A DNA stretch of 64,000 nt from Serilophus lunatus. Taxonomy: Eukaryota; Chordata; Aves; Passeriformes; Eurylaimidae. Position numbers and translations under genes: made by a program. Each line of letters begins with the position of its first letter. Position 1 is the first letter of the stretch. The notes under the pieces are model-generated. The model saw only the letters and a list, made by a program, of their open reading frames with translations, had not been told where the DNA came from and did no database searches. Of the stretch, positions 1 to 13,697 are shown piece after piece. Location: positions 1,360,136 to 1,424,135 of the forward strand of contig VXBA01004387.1 in NCBI GenBank assembly GCA_013399895.1. Direction: 5' to 3'.

Positions 1-467
1 TTCATTGCACTACAGTTAAATAAAACCTTTGAAAACAGAACAGAGAGGGCTGATTTTCAGTCTTGGTTGGAGGACTTAGAAATATGTAAAATGGAGATTT
101 TGAAAACTTTCCTCTGTTCACTGTGTTGGGGGAGAGTGTCTTAAATTTGCCTGGAGTGAAAAACAAAGACTAGGGGAAAAAAGACAGTATGGGTCATGAA
201 CTGTGCTATGAAGGACCTGTGTATTGTTGGAAAACAGCCAGAAGAAAAGATGGCAAAAAAGTGAACCAAATTTTAAAACCATTTTCTACTACCTGTGCAG
301 TGAAAGATTTTTTGACATTTGCCTGCAGACATTGACTGGGAAAATAAAATAAATCATCTCTTCATGTGGGGAGAAAATATTTTCTATTAAGTGGGGAGCT
401 GTAATATATTATTCTCATTAAAACCTTCCTGGTTTGCTGACCAGTGTGTTTCTTTTCCCCTTCAAAG

Positions 468-3400
468 TAATTAAATTAGATGGTACCACTCCTGTTCGAT
501 ATGGCCTGAGGTTGAACATGGATGAAAAGTACACAGGATTGAAAAAACAGTTGAGTGAACTCTGTGGGCTCAAACCAGAGCAAATTCTCCTGGCAGAGGT
601 GCATAGCTCCAATATAAAGGTAAGAAGTAAAAAAAATTAACCATTGCTGCAACATAGTTGGGGTATTTTGGTTACTTCTTTTTTTTTGTGTACAAAGGCT
701 GTGAAATAATTGAAGTGAAAGTATGATTAAAAAGTCAATTTAGTTATATCTGTCTGGACTTTTGTTCTTAAACAGCAAGTTGGTTTGCTGTAAATAGATT
801 AAAATTGATTGCTAGTCATATTTTTAGGAAAAAAAGGATAAAATCATCTCAAGGTAGTGAATCTCAAGCTAGATGTGATGAGTTCAAACATTGTCAAGGG
901 ATGTTCTCAGTCTGTTCAGAGAACCTTTAATAACTCGGGTTTTGCTGCAGGGGGGTTGGCTTCCTTTTTTCTTCCAGAAAGATGTAAGAAAGCAGAGGTG
1001 GGGGAGAGAGGAGCTGATAAATACACTGTTTGCAGAAGGACAAAAGATGTTTGGAGTCAGAGAAAAGATTTCAATGTCTGACTAACTTTCTCTTCTGTGC
1101 TCAAGAACTTCCCCCAAGACAACCAGAAGGTGCGGTTATCCGTGAGCGGGTTTTTGTGTGCGTTTGAAATTCCCATCCCAGGGTCTCCCACCTCAGCATC
1201 CAGTCCTGTGCAGACAGGTAAGAGAGAATATATGCCTTCCTGTGTTTTTAAACTGCACAGTGCTCAGGTACTGAGAAATTCAGCAGGAAGCTTGACTGCT
1301 TGGTAATAAGCGAGGAGTAAAGAAAGGACAAGGGTTGTGCTCCACAAAGCAGCTCTGAGCAGGCTCAGTATCCATGGATGGTCTGTGATTCCAGACAGCA
1401 TGGGAAGGATGGAAATGCTGGGATCAGTCCTGGTTCCAGTAGGTAACTGACAATTTAATTGTCTACCCACAGAGATCTCCACTGGGCCATCATCTAATGG
1501 AACACCCAACATCCTGATGAACGGGGACCTTCCCAAGCCAACCCTAATTCCCAATGGAATGCCAAACACTGTAGTGCCATGTGGGACTGAGAGGAACCAG
1601 CCCAGCTGGGCTGTCAATGGCCACGTGCCCTCACTGTCTGACAGCCCCTGCACAGGGTACATCATTGCAGTCCACAGGAAAATGGTTAGTGGGTTATAAA
1701 GTGTTTGTGTAACACACTTGGAAAGAAAAAAAAACAAAAAAACAAGGATTTTTTGGATGTCTGTATGATAATGAATCTTTCCTAAGAAGAGAGAGCACGA
1801 GTACATTTTCCTCTTGTACATCATACAAAATATAAGATGTAGGACATGATTGAAACACAGATTTGTATTTGACGTGGTCTAATACCTAAATAACTTTGCC
1901 ATAAAATCATAAAGTACAAAACTTTTTCAAGTCAATGATGAAAATTTACCTAAAATTGGGAATAGAGTGCTTTTTGGATGAGGCACTTGATGTCATGATT
2001 TAGATGATGGGTTGCTGTTAGATTATAGGTTGGACTTGATGATCTCTTAAGTTCCCTTCCAACCTTGCTGATACTGTAATACAACTCATGGTTAATTTTA
2101 ATTGCAAAGCCTGAAATAAGCCACAAGGGCAGCATCCAGGCATTGATGCACCTTTACATGTGAGCCCTTTCATTTCCCACAGATGAGGACAGAGCTGTAC
2201 TTTCTTTCATCCCAGAAGAATCGTCCCAGTCTCTTTGGGATGCCACTCATTGTTCCCTGTACAGTCCACACCAGGAAGAGGGACCTGTATGATGCTGTGT
2301 GGATCCAGGTTTCCAGGCTGGCCAGTCCCCTCCCACCTCAGGAGGCCAGTAACCATGCCCAGGACTGGTGAGTTTGGCAGCTCAGCCTTTGCCTTGAATG
2401 ACGCAACACAGTGGCTTAAACTTAGTTAGAAGATTTAGAATTACATTAAGCTCTATCAGGTTTGATTTCTTATAATAATGGCAGTAATTAAAAATGCCTT
2501 CTTTAATGCAGGTAAATGTAGCTGCACTTAAAGGGTGGCTTTACACAAATGAGTTGATTTGTTCTCATCCAGTGATTGATAATTATTTCTATCTGACAAA
2601 TTTAGGCCATACAGAGGCAGGCAGGTTTTAATAGTTTAACCAAAATTACAATTTCGAAGATGTTTTTTTCTTAAGTAAGGTTATTGAAGTGGTGATTGGC
2701 AGTGAGTGAGTGCTGCTGTTTGATGTTGTATTCTCTTCTATTTCAGTGATGACAGCATGGGGTATCAGTATCCCTTCACCCTCAGGGTAGTTCAGAAGGA
2801 TGGAAATTCTTGTGCTTGGTGTCCATGGTACAGGTAAATTGTCCTTTTTTCATTTACAGCAGGGAATCACTCCAGCAGAAAGGTAATTTATGGTAATGGC
2901 TTTGTGATGTATTTCAGACTTCAGAGGTAATATCAAACAAGAAGAATCAAGAATCTAATTTTACCAGAACTCTCCCAAGGCAGACTTGCAGCTTTTATGA
3001 CTTCCAGAGCTGAAAGCTGGCACAGAAACTTCAAATTAGGAGGCAGACATGGGATTATCAGAGACCTCTTAACCCCTTACAGTGTTCCTTGTGCATGTGG
3101 GTTATGTGTATGGGTGTCCACATACTGGGGTGATCTGGGGCAAGTTCTTAACAATTTCTCACCTCTGTTAAAAGTTTGGTAGTAAAACAGCAAATGGCCC
3201 TGAGCCCTGTTGTATAAAAATGCCTCTCACACCAAAGGTGAGGCCTGGAACGTTGAGGGTCCATGTGTTACAAAACAAGGAGCAGAATGGGATTAATGTG
3301 AAAGTCCTTGTACAGTTCACTCACCACATGTGACTCTCTGGTGTAGGTTTTGCCGTGGCTGTAAAATCGAGTGCACAGAGGACAGAGCCTGTGTGGGCAA

Positions 3401-6400
3401 TGCTTACATTGCTGTGGACTGGGATCCCACAGCTCTCCACCTGCGCTACCAGACGTCGCAGGAACGGGTAAAATTCCAACAGAAACCCCTGGAACTTTAA
3501 TAGCTCTGAAACACAACCCATTTCACATGTTTTTTTTTTATTTATTTGATGCTTCTTTTGTCCATTTTCAGTTCATATAGAGTCAGTAATGGAGCAGGAT
3601 ATTCTGGATAAATGGATGTCCTAATGGTAGACCTCTTAGGGGGTCTAAGAGTGTGGAAGGGAAACTTCTAAGCAACACAACAGTGCATTTTCTGCCTGTT
3701 GTGAGCTGCTTTTGATCTAATCTCTATAATACATTATAAAATATGTGAACTTGATAAAGTTTCTATAGCTATAAACAGTTATGCCTAAGAGTAAACCTAT
3801 TTCCTCATTGAGTCAACAAAACTAATCTAGAATAAGTGGGTTGTGAGTTGAATCTATAAAGTTATGCTTTATGAATAATTTGTAAGCAAAGCCCAAGAAT
3901 AAGGACAGTGAATTATTTTCATATCTGCCTCTCCATAAGTGAAATATATTTTCTCCTAAAACTTTGCCCATCTAGTTTTTATCTTTCATTCTAAACAACT
4001 CTGTGCAGTTATTTGTGTGTTCCTGGGAGCAGAGCCTTCCTCTGAGCAGCGTGTGCAGGTTTCCAAGTCAGATCCAGTTTTGTCTCACTTTAGATCGTGG
4101 AAGAACATGAAAGTGTTGAGCAAAGCCGCCGAGCTCAGGCCGAGCCCATCAACCTGGACAGTTGTCTCAGAGCCTTCACCAGTGAGGAGGAGCTGGGGGA
4201 GGATGAGATGTACTACTGCTCCAAGTGCAAGACCCACTGTTTGGCCACGAAAAAACTGGACCTTTGGAGGCTTCCCCCTATTTTGGTACGACCTTGGGTA
4301 ATTTTCCTGTACAGCAGCAAACCCACAGTACCTTGTTCCCAAATTTGGGGGAGTCACCTGGTTCCGAAGATGATTTGCTTTGTGCAGTCTCAGGAGGGCA
4401 CTGACTTAGTGGGCTTTGTGCAGTTCTTAATGCAGGCAAATAAAATTAACCTCAAATCCTTTTGAATGTTTTTAGCTGCTCCATGGCAGGAAGTGGTGGT
4501 GGTTTATGTGGTAGTTTGTGTTCAGTGTGAGCTGTTCTGACACTGAATTCATGCTCAGATGGGCTTTCCGGTAACAGGAGCTTTTCTCTACTTGGGGAAC
4601 ACCTGCATTTCTTATTTTTCAGCTTTGGTTGGTTATTCAAAACAGACAGTGCTGGTCATTGAATTCAAGCAACCTTTTCCATCATTTCCCCTTGAAAATA
4701 TTAGTTCCATATTTTGCCATTTGGATCCCCAGATCCAACTTGTCACACACAGCTTTGTTACTGTGTTTATTAGCATAGAATAAAACGTGGATGTTTCATG
4801 AAAAACTCTCTTTAAACAGTGAAATTCCTCACTGGGATGTCATTGTCCTTCTTTAATTTTCTCTAACATGTTTCTCCTTTAGATCATTCACCTGAAAAGG
4901 TTTCAGTTCGTAAACGGCCGCTGGATAAAATCTCAGAAAATTGTTAAATTTCCCAGAGAAAATTTTGACCCAAGTGCCTTTTTGGTACAAAGGGATCCCA
5001 GTCATTTCCAAAGGAAGCAGCTGACACTCCAGGTGGACAGCATTCCCGAGCCCAGGAAAACAGAGCTGCAGAGCACTGGCACTCCAGGGGAGGGAGAGAC
5101 ACTGAACAGAAGCCCATCTTCCCTTAACACCACTGTCCTGAACAACGTCAAAGGTAGGCAGTGATAAGGGGAAATTCCAATCACTGCTGGTATTTGGAGG
5201 GGGAAAAATGATATTATGAACAGAATTTTTGTGTTCCATGGTTTTTTGGCCAAAGCACTACACCTATTTTGAGATGTTTCTTCGTAGAGCTTTACCATGA
5301 CAACAGATATTGGCACTTGTGTAAGTAAGCTGGAGTAAGTGTGAAGAACATGCTCCTGCATGACAGAGTTAAATTACAGTTTATATATGTGTGTGAACAA
5401 ATACAGGTTTTCACTCTCATATATTACTCATTAGTTGCAGTGAAAGAGTGGGTTTTAATGTTTGGTTATTCAAAAAAATCACTTTTTAAAAAGAAATCCA
5501 GGCTGTGTGTTTATTTTATCTCAGTAACCCACGTGTTTTCTGTTTCAGCATCTCCATCTCTGGGAAGGAAAAGTGGAACCAGCTGTCCCTCAAGTAAAAA
5601 CAGCAGCCCAAATAGCAGCCCAAGGACTTTAGGGAGAGGCAAAGGGCGTCTGCGGCTGCCCCAGCTGGGGAAAAACAAACTGTCCAGCAGCAAAGAGAAC
5701 CTGGATGCAAACAAAGAGAACGGGACTGAGCAGGAGCAGAGGTTCCCCTGTGAGCAGGGGGATGCTCTCAGCAAAGGGCAGGTTTTGGGAGGCAGCCAGA
5801 GTGACCTGTACAGTGGCCAGGACAGCGAGGGGCCTCTGGCCAACGGGTACCTGTGTGAGCAGAGCTCCTTCAGCAACGGCCTCAACGGGCAGGGGGAGAA
5901 CCACAGCGAGGACGACGCTGCCGACGACCAAAGAGAGGATGTGTGTGGGAACCCCATCTACAACCTTTATGCAATTTCGGTACGTGGGACCCTCCCTGGG
6001 TGGGGGGACTGCAGCCAGAAGGGATCTGCTGGGGAGGAGAGCAAAGCACAGCCCTTGTCAGCACAAGGAATTTGCCATAAAACTGAGTATGAGGGAAAGG
6101 TGTCTCTCTCTGCCACGTGTTTGTTGTGTTTATAGATTGTCATGAACCATTGTCACTCATAGATAATGAATTTGTTTGATCCAGAATTGATTTTTTTTTT
6201 TTTACTTTTTTTCAGTGCCATTCAGGAATTATGGGAGGGGGTCATTATGTCACTTATGCCAAAAACCCGAACAACAAGTGGTACTGCTACAATGACAGCA
6301 GCTGTAAGGTAAATAATTTCTTTTTCTAGCAAATAACTTTCATCTGGGTTACCTATTGACAAATTCACATTATGGAATCATAAAATCATGGAATGGTTTG

Positions 6401-7127
6401 TTTGGGAAGTGATCTTAAAGCTCATCTTGATCCAACCCCTTGCTATGGGCAAGGACACCTTCCAATAGGCCAGATATCTGGTGAGAGCTGTTGGAAAATC
6501 ATGAATGTTTGAAAATCATCAACATCTAAAGCTGCATCAAATAAATATTAAAATTATTAGCTGAAATTGCACATGAGATTTTTTTTCAAGGTGACATCTG
6601 TTCATCAGCTGCTCCCATGGCTAAGGATGCTCGTTTTGTACAAAGATGGGGAAAATGTCTAAAAATAGGAATCCAAGAATACATTTCCATGCTGGGAGCA
6701 GTTTGTATTAAATCAGCAGATAATTCATCTCCTACATTTTTAAGTATTCTCCTTTATCACTGTAAAATTCATCCGACTTCCCAAGTAATTCATGGAGCCC
6801 GATAACGAATTAGGGAGTGAAAACACCAATTCTTTGTGTTACAAACACCCAGTTCACCACACACTTCCCAGGGCAGTGGTGTGTGGGCTGAAGTTCAGTG
6901 GCAGTAACACTTGATCCCGTCGGATCTTGCTGATCCTGTTGTCCCTGTCCCAGGAGCTGCACCCGGACGAGATCGACACGGACTCTGCCTACATTCTGTT
7001 CTACGAGCAGCAGGGGGTGGACTATGCCCAGTTCCTGCCCAAGATCGATGGCAAGAAGATGGCAGACACGAGCAGCATGGACGAGGACTTCGAGTCTGAC
7101 TACAAGAAATACTGTGTGCTGCAGTGA
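468..7127 (+). CDS. USP32: Ubiquitin carboxyl-terminal hydrolase 32, C-terminal 11 coding exons (5' part outside window)
   Basis: Coding exons: 468-619, 1106-1217, 1473-1684, 2183-2367, 2747-2833, 3347-3467, 4094-4285, 4883-5153, 5549-5979, 6216-6308, 6954-7127. All junctions are GT-AG and the phases join without a break, giving about 675 residues ending in a stop at 7125-7127, against roughly 1,600 for full-length USP32. The family removes ubiquitin from substrates, and USP32 acts on Golgi and late-endosomal membranes (established knowledge). Visible in order are a ubiquitin-like stretch (KLDGTTPVRYGLRL...), two CxxC zinc-binding pairs, the USP core motif LWRLPPIL/IIHLKRFQF, a Ser-rich insert, the catalytic His box GGGHYVTYAKN with WYCYNDSSC, and a terminal CVLQ. 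The catalytic Cys box and EF hands should lie upstream of base 1. The acidic insert exon (5549-5979) looks least conserved. USP6 is the only close relative and is primate-specific, so USP32 is the clear call. Confidence 0.97.
1977..2080 (+). repeat. CR1 LINE 3' end fragment
   Basis: The stretch follows the CR1 tail pattern: gatgaggcactt, then ataggttggacttgatgatct, then cccttccaacctt. It is degenerate, truncated, and lies in a USP32 intron. The plus orientation is read from the GGTTGGACTxGATGATCT order. Confidence 0.75.
3347..5153 (+). other. USP32: USP32 zinc-binding and USP-core exons
   Basis: The exon at 3347-3467 encodes FCRGCKIEC, following CAWCPWYR from the exon at 2747-2833. The exon at 4094-4285 encodes YYCSKCKTHC. 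These paired CxxC motifs are the Zn-ribbon cysteines of the USP fingers subdomain. The ribbon continues into LDLWRLPPIL and, across the junction at 4285/4883, IIHLKRFQFVNGRW, the typical USP box before the His box. This shows that the exons form one catalytic domain split by a long insert. Confidence 0.9.
6216..7127 (+). other. USP32: USP32 catalytic His exon and prenylated C-terminus
   Basis: The exon at 6216-6308 carries CHSGIMGGGHYVTYAKN, the general-base His box, and WYCYNDSSC with the Asp of the triad. The exon at 6954-7127 encodes ELHPDEIDTDSAYILFYEQQ and ends YKKYCVLQ. Cys-Val-Leu-Gln is a CaaX box; Gln at the last position favours farnesylation, which matches the known membrane location of USP32. 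Confidence 0.93.
6372..6480 (-). repeat. CR1 LINE 3' end fragment
   Basis: It reads ggaatcataaaatcatggaatgg, then a diverged gttggaag block, tccaacccc, and gggcaaggacaccttcca. This is the reverse complement of the CR1 terminus with its ATTCTATGATT tail. It is intronic in USP32. Confidence 0.8.
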
Positions 7128-9225
7128 GGAGCAGATTCCCGGGGCTGGGAGAGTGGGAAGAGCCTGGAATTGGGGTGTGTGAGTGCTGGAGACACATCCC
7201 CGAGGTGTGCTCGTGGTGCTGCTGGTGGTGGTGGTTCCCCTGTGGGCTGAAAGCACAAAGAGAAACCCCTGATTAACTCAATATCAAATAGTATCGTTTT
7301 GTTCTGTTTTCTCACTACATGCTCTGATTGTTGCTGATGTTGGACATCAGGCTGAGACTGCCTTGAAATCCAGTGGTTTGAGAAAAGCCAACCAGGACCA
7401 AATAAGAGCTAAATTCAACAGTCCAAATAAGAGCTAAACAAAGTAGTGTAGAGTTTACCAACTGTTCTAGCAAACCCCTGAGGCTCTTGATAGGTTTAAG
7501 GTAATGGGGAAAAAACAATCTGTAGTGTTGTCTTTGGACAACACGATATTGCTACCTCCTTTTTCCTGCAGTTTTATTGCATTTTATTGGCAAAACAGGG
7601 AAAGCAAGAGAAGGAAAAGTGCACAAACTGAAAGAATTATCCTCAAGAGTAAGAGAAGCTTCTGGTTTTGCCACCACTAATGTGTGTCAATTGCTTTCTT
7701 TCTGTATGTTGGGAGCACAACCAAATCATCATTTGAGAAAAGATTAATTTCTACACTTGAATGGTTTATTATACTTGTGTTTTCTCCACGTGTTGGCTGT
7801 GGAGATCAACATATTTCAGGAATGGCTTTTCTGCCTGGAGAGTGCTGGCTCAAGCCTTTGAGCTGCCTCAAGAAGAAGCTTCAGGCTGGAGAGAGTAGTT
7901 GTGGTCACACTCACGGTGTCTTAAAATGTGCACATTGCACAGGATGTTCCCAGCTTTTGGAAGGAGAGAGATGCTTGAGCTTGTGTTTCATGACTGGTGT
8001 TGCTTTGAAATTTGCACTTTGAAAAATGCAGATGATTGAATTGAAAAGCATAGGTGGTTGTTGTTGTTGTAAGGGCTCTGGAGTGAATGGCTGTGAAATA
8101 CCCACTGTGTTCTCTGAGGGGAGGTGAAGCTGTGGCTGTCAGGGAGCTCTCAGAGCATTCATGGATGGAGATTTTCTAGTGGTTCCATCATTTAATGGAG
8201 TTTCTTGTTTTCAAAATTTGGTTGCCTTTTCAAATTTTCTTTTTTTTTTTTTTTTTTTAATCTTTTATAACAGTTAATGCAAATACTTGCAGTTAAAGCA
8301 GACTTGCTTTCCATGCCCTGGCAACAACATGCTCTGTAATTCCAGGGGGTTATTGCACGAGGGAAAGCAGGACTGAGTCTTAGCAGAGACTGGTTGTTTT
8401 TTGAGCAGGCATTTCCTTTAACATTTTCAGTGTTAAATTGTTTGCATATCTGAATGAAGATAAAAATTTCACTCACCTTGGCCTTCTTTTCTTCAGCTGA
8501 GTTTAAGCAGCTTATTAATTTTGTCATACATCATCATCCCAGTGCTCTAGAGTTTGTATCTTCACTAACAAAACTGTTACTGATGTGGTTCTCTGAAATT
8601 AATGTTTGGCCTCATCTTAAGGGTTTTAGAAGAATGCCAAACCTCCAGTAAATTTGTCATTTCCAGGAAGATCTGAGTTTTATCCAGTTCAGAAATGATC
8701 TCAGCTGTTCCTGGGGCAGAGCCCTCCCTGCCTTTGGAGGTTGTGCCTCTTTGGGGACAGCAGATCTGTTCCAAAAAGAAATACTGTCTTACCTGTCAGG
8801 TGTTGCTCCTTATCCTCTTTGGTCTTTTATCTTTAAAGTGGTCTAAACATTGAGCCTGAAGAAAAGCAAACATGACTTGTGAATTTCTAGGGTAGAAGCT
8901 TTTTCAATACCCACTTCTCTACTTCTCCCTCTGCAAACTCCATGAAAAGTGAAAGATTTTAAACTGATTTACTTTAAAATGTTTTATTTAAGCAGGTAGC
9001 ACAATCTACTAATGTTATTTGATCTTCTGTGTTTGTTACATTGGTTGTAATTAATTTTTTAAATTAAATTAATTCATGAATTAGTAGTAAATTTATTAAG
9101 TTAACTATTAACTACATTCACTTTGTAAATTATTGTATAAAAACTTATTGACAATGCACTGACTTTAGAAAGATGTTAATGTACATAAATACTTTGTAAA
9201 TAAAATAGTGTTGATGTACTGGAAT
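7128..9225 (+). other. USP32: Probable USP32 3' untranslated region
   Basis: There is no coding signal after the stop. The stretch becomes AT-rich and contains a poly-T run near 8240-8262. A canonical AATAAA lies at 9199-9204 in a very AT-rich tract (about 8,950-9,350), which makes cleavage near 9,220 plausible. Earlier or later sites cannot be excluded without transcript data. Confidence 0.45.
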
Positions 9226-12200
9226 ATGAGCTGTATTAAAACAAAGGTATTGGTAATTGTATATGGAGTGAACCTGTTTATCTGTAACTATATTATTCAA
9301 ACAAATTAAATACTGTGGATGCAAATGAAGTGTCACTTCTTGTCAGATAATTTTTAATAACTGTTTTCCTGCTTTAAAGTCATCATTCAGTTTAAGTGTA
9401 TTTGTCAATCCAAAACCTGAAATGTGGGAATGAGCATCCAGCAGCTGCTTTATTGTTTCCAAGAGGTAAGTTGGGTATTTTCTCCATGGAATCCCTTGTT
9501 CAGTGTTGCTGTTGATAACGTGTCATTATTGTTTGAAATGAAACAATGAAATGATCCCCCAGGTACAGGAAGGTTTTGCTCTCGTGTCTTTGGAACAAGG
9601 AGCTGCAGGTACTGATTTCTTGATTGGAGATAGTGCTGAGCCATTTCCTCTGAGCAGACCCTGGCTGGGGGAGCTTTCAGTGCAGTTCCAAAAGGGAAAT
9701 GAATGTGGTGGAGTTGGCAAAGGCCACAGTGAGCTGTGTCAGGACACACGTATTGCCTGGGCTCCTTGGGCTGGGAGGGGTTTCTAGACACACTCTGGTT
9801 GGGTTTGGCTGGAAAGGGAGGATTGTTCTCAGTTGATGCCCTTGGAGATGCTCAGGGGGTGTTTCTCCAGGGGTTGGCACACACCAGCAGCACCAGGGGG
9901 ATCCAGAGGAGCTGCCCCTGGAGCTGCAGCCATCTCTTGCTGTGTTCATCAGCTGCAGTTGGAGGGTTGGTGCAGCACTGAGGGATGACATTTGCTCAAC
10001 TCAAGTCGCCTTCACTGCCTGGTGGTGGATTCTCAGAGCACTCAGGGGTTGTTCCTCACAAGTGTGAGCATCCCACAGTGTCCCTGGAGTCATTTGGGCA
10101 TCTTCCATACAGAAAATTGAGTTTCAAAGGAAGAATGTGGTCTGTAGTTGTTCCTATTGTGAATTTTGCTCTGTTAAGGCTTTGAGGTATGGAAAGTGCA
10201 ATTTAAACAGATTAAAAATGGTAATTACCCAAGATGCTCATGCGTGGTGTTGTCAGTAAAGCTTTTATTGATTCAGAAATGTAGCAAGGGACACTAAATA
10301 GGTGAAGGGATCATATCCCTGCCAAAACTTGCAGCCATGTTGTGCTGCTGAATCCCTTTTACCTCCCAGATCAGAACTGTGCAGTCTCAGGTGAGGACTC
10401 TGACATCAGCAGAGCCTGTTTTGTTGCACAGGAGCGACGTGAAGTGCTCTCTGCTGGAATTTTCCTCTCGTACCCTGACGTGTCTGAAGTGCTGGAAGTG
10501 CCTGTGCTGCACTTGAGGCTGGTTAGTCAGCCTTCCTCCAAACCTGAAATCCAGCTTTTGATCCTTCTCCTGGGAGGGAGGGGGAAGGAGGGAGCAGGAA
10601 AAGCATCTTCTTATGCCAAAACCTCTTATTTCCCCCAGTGTGGTGGGAAGGACCAACTCCTGAGGACACCCTGCTGCCTAAAGGAGTGACCGCTGTCCCT
10701 TCCCAACTCCAAAGGCACTTCCCACCTTCATCCCGTTGTTGTGGAGCTGCTGTTGTGGCTGGAGGGCATCCCCTTGTTCCTGCCCTGCCCTGGGCTGGCA
10801 CAGGAGGCTGTGTCCCTGCTTTTCTGTGTCCCTGGGTATCATGGATTCCTCCTTTAGCCACAGCTGAGGACGTGCTGGGCTGCGGCCACTGGCCGAGGGC
10901 CCGGAGCATCCATGGAAGTATTAATTCTGCCTTTTGTTACACTTCTTCCCTCAGGCCCCATAAATTGGAGCAAGAAGTGAGTAAAGAGCAGCCATCCATG
11001 CCTGCTGATTTATCGTTTCAGGAAAATAAAAACCTGTCAGGATCTTGGGAGACTGTGCCTTTTGTTTGGGACAAGCCTCCGGCTTCCTTGATCATGTGTA
11101 AAAGATTTCCTGTTTGTGAAAATGAAGAGAACTGTTTGATAAGGTCCCTTAACTAAATGGGCCCCACGAATGAGAAAATATATTAAGGATGCTTTGGGAG
11201 TTGATAAGAATTGAATTTTCTGAGCATATTTGCAGATTTTTGCAGTCCTGCTCGTGATAGTGGCTCACTTCAGGAGTCTTAGTAGCTCACAAATTAAAAT
11301 AGATGGTGACATCCTGGCTGGTTTATGGTGTAGACACACAGACTTGTCTTTTTGGGATTAAATAATGTTTTTGATTGAGACAAACCTTAGCAGTTCTCCT
11401 AGTTTTTGCAATTTAGGCCTTTTGTCTGCAATGAAAAGCCTGGCAGGGTCTGAGGAGGGAGAACTGAGCAGAACCTCAGGGGGTCTGTAGGACACGTGGG
11501 TTGAGGGATACTGAACTGAAAGGATACTGGAAAATCAGTTTACTTAGATTGCATGAAAAATGGCCTCAAGACTGGAGATCACAAGGCAAATTTCTGTTAA
11601 TTAGTTGATTTCAGTTCATTGTTGTGCTTTCATGGCATTGGTGGCTGGCAGCTTTTGGGTCTGGTGTGGTGGTGATGCCCCCAGAACGGGCACAGGGAGA
11701 AAACCAACCAACCCAAGCTGCTTCCCTGGGTTTCCTCCAGTTGTGAGAAGTGCAGGGACACCAGAAGCAGGAATGGATGCTCATTTTAAGACTGAAACAA
11801 GATAAATCAACCTGCATGAACAGAACATGCATGTGTACAAATGCCCATCCAGCAGCCTGTCCCTGCTAACGGTGAGACTAGAAAACACGTGAGGAAAAAT
11901 AGTGGCAAAATAGAGTTTTGCTTTTGATTTGGGGCCATTTTAGGCAGGTCTTGAACAGTTACCTGCTGACTGAGCCTCACCTTTTAACAGTGCATTTAAA
12001 CATCCTGATGAGAGCCCCCCTGGTGGGTCACAAGCTGCCTCAGGGGATCAGAGAGTTCATGCACTTCCATCCCCTGCAGAAAAAAATAAACAGAGCAGCA
12101 GATGCTACAGAGCCTTTGCTATGGTGTTTGTGTGATCTGACAACGCAGGACTCCCTGTGCTTGGATATTATTCATCTCAGGGCTGCTGAAATTTTTTTTC

Positions 12201-12559
12201 AGCATTAGGTTTTTATTGGGTGCAAAGTCCAAATGAATTGGCTGAGAGAGCTGTGGTGTGTGCTGACTGATTTGTGGATCTGGGAATTAGTGTCTCCAAA
12301 CTGCTCTCAGCATTTCTCAGGCTGTTGTTTCTCAGCCCTGTGTGAGGGGCTAAAATCCCAGGGTTTTCCCTGATCTGGGACATGGGAAGCTCAGGGAGAT
12401 CCTGGGGGCCTTGCCAAGGAAGATTCCCTTTTCTCTTGTGACAGAAACAGAGGCATTTCCCTTCCACTCAAACTGAAGGGATGGGGGTGGTTTTGTACCT
12501 TCTGCCTTTTCCACAGAGTGTAACACAGAAATGAAATCACAGCACAGTGTATTATTTTG

Positions 12560-12665
12560 CATAGAACTATTGAATTATAAGATATCTCAGGTTGGAAGCA
12601 GCTGATCCTGTCCAGCCTTTTGCTCAAAGCAGTGTCCTCACTGAATCTGGGCTTGTCCTAATGCT
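12560..12665 (-). repeat. Degenerate CR1 LINE fragment
   Basis: The stretch contains gaattataagatatctcaggttggaag, then gatcctgtccagcc and gctcaaagcagtg. This matches the minus-strand CR1 3' end at low identity. Confidence 0.6.
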
Positions 12666-13549
12666 GCAGATACTGGTGATAAAAAAAAACCCAATAGATT
12701 TTGTAAGACAGAAAAAAATACATTTTCTTTTCTGAAAAACCTTCCTTTTACTTTGATTTCTCAGTATTCTGCCACAGCCAGGTCACCTCATTTAGACTTT
12801 CAGACCTTGCCTGCAAATGCAGGAGTTCTTAGAGGCTCTTCTCTGGCTTCCTATTCCCTCAAAGTGTCTTGCAACTTATTTTGTCTTGACACCATTAATT
12901 TGAGAGGTTTTGGTCAAACTGAGGTAGAAGAAAGGAACTTGATTGACATATAAATTGGAGGAATGGTGCATTATGTGCTGACTGTGTTTGGAGTCCATGA
13001 AACAGCTTATCTCAATCTTAAAAGCAGAGAAAAGTTATTCCAGGTAATGCTGGAGCTCTGGGTAATCTTGGCTGAAATTTGCTGAGATATGATATAGAAA
13101 GCACAGGTTTTTAAATCTTCTGTGTGTTTAGCACACAATGGTTTGCAGAGTAAAAATTGTGCCTTCACTTAATGCAACGTTTTGCTGGAGAAAATATTTA
13201 TGTGTCTTATGAATAAACATTGGCTTCCCAAGGAGAAGTGCAGGAAGGCTGGAGTGTGTGTGTTGGTTGGGAGCTGGGTAACAACAAAGGGAAGCTGCTG
13301 CTGCAGAGCCAGAAATAGGATCCAACACCACCAGTGGCACATTAAAAAGCCTTACAAATGGTGTCTGTGTGGTGATGTCTGGAGTAAGGAGACAGTGTGA
13401 GGAACAGGGTGATTGCAGAGCTCTGGCTGGACACTGGGAGGCAGATCCCTCCTCTGAAGAGCCCCAGTGCCAGCGTGACAACTGTCCCCATGTGCCACTC
13501 AAGGCCACAGTGAACCCTGGGGGCAGCAGAGCACAAAGGGTTTGGGCAT

Positions 13550-13697
13550 GAAGGGCTTGGCCAGAGAAGCTGTGGCTGCACCTTCCCTGGAAGTGTCCAA
13601 GGCCAGGCTGGAGCCACCAGGGACAGTGGGAGGTGTCCCTGCCCAGGGCAGGGGTTGTAAGGTCCCTTCCAACCCAAACTAGTCTGTGATGCAAAGG
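13550..13697 (+). repeat. CR1 LINE 3' fragment
   Basis: Diagnostic blocks in order are agaagctgtggctgc, ccctggaagtgtccaaggccaggctgg, gtgggaggtgtccctgccc and aaggtcccttccaacccaaac. This is the best-preserved CR1 copy seen in the window. Confidence 0.88.

Noticed and set aside
1264..1824. A 186-codon minus-strand frame
   Set aside because: It is the antisense shadow of a USP32 exon at 1473-1684.
620..6953. Small nucleolar or Cajal-body RNA in USP32 introns (known for some USP32 introns in mammals)
   Set aside because: I could not find convincing box motifs with flanking stems by eye.
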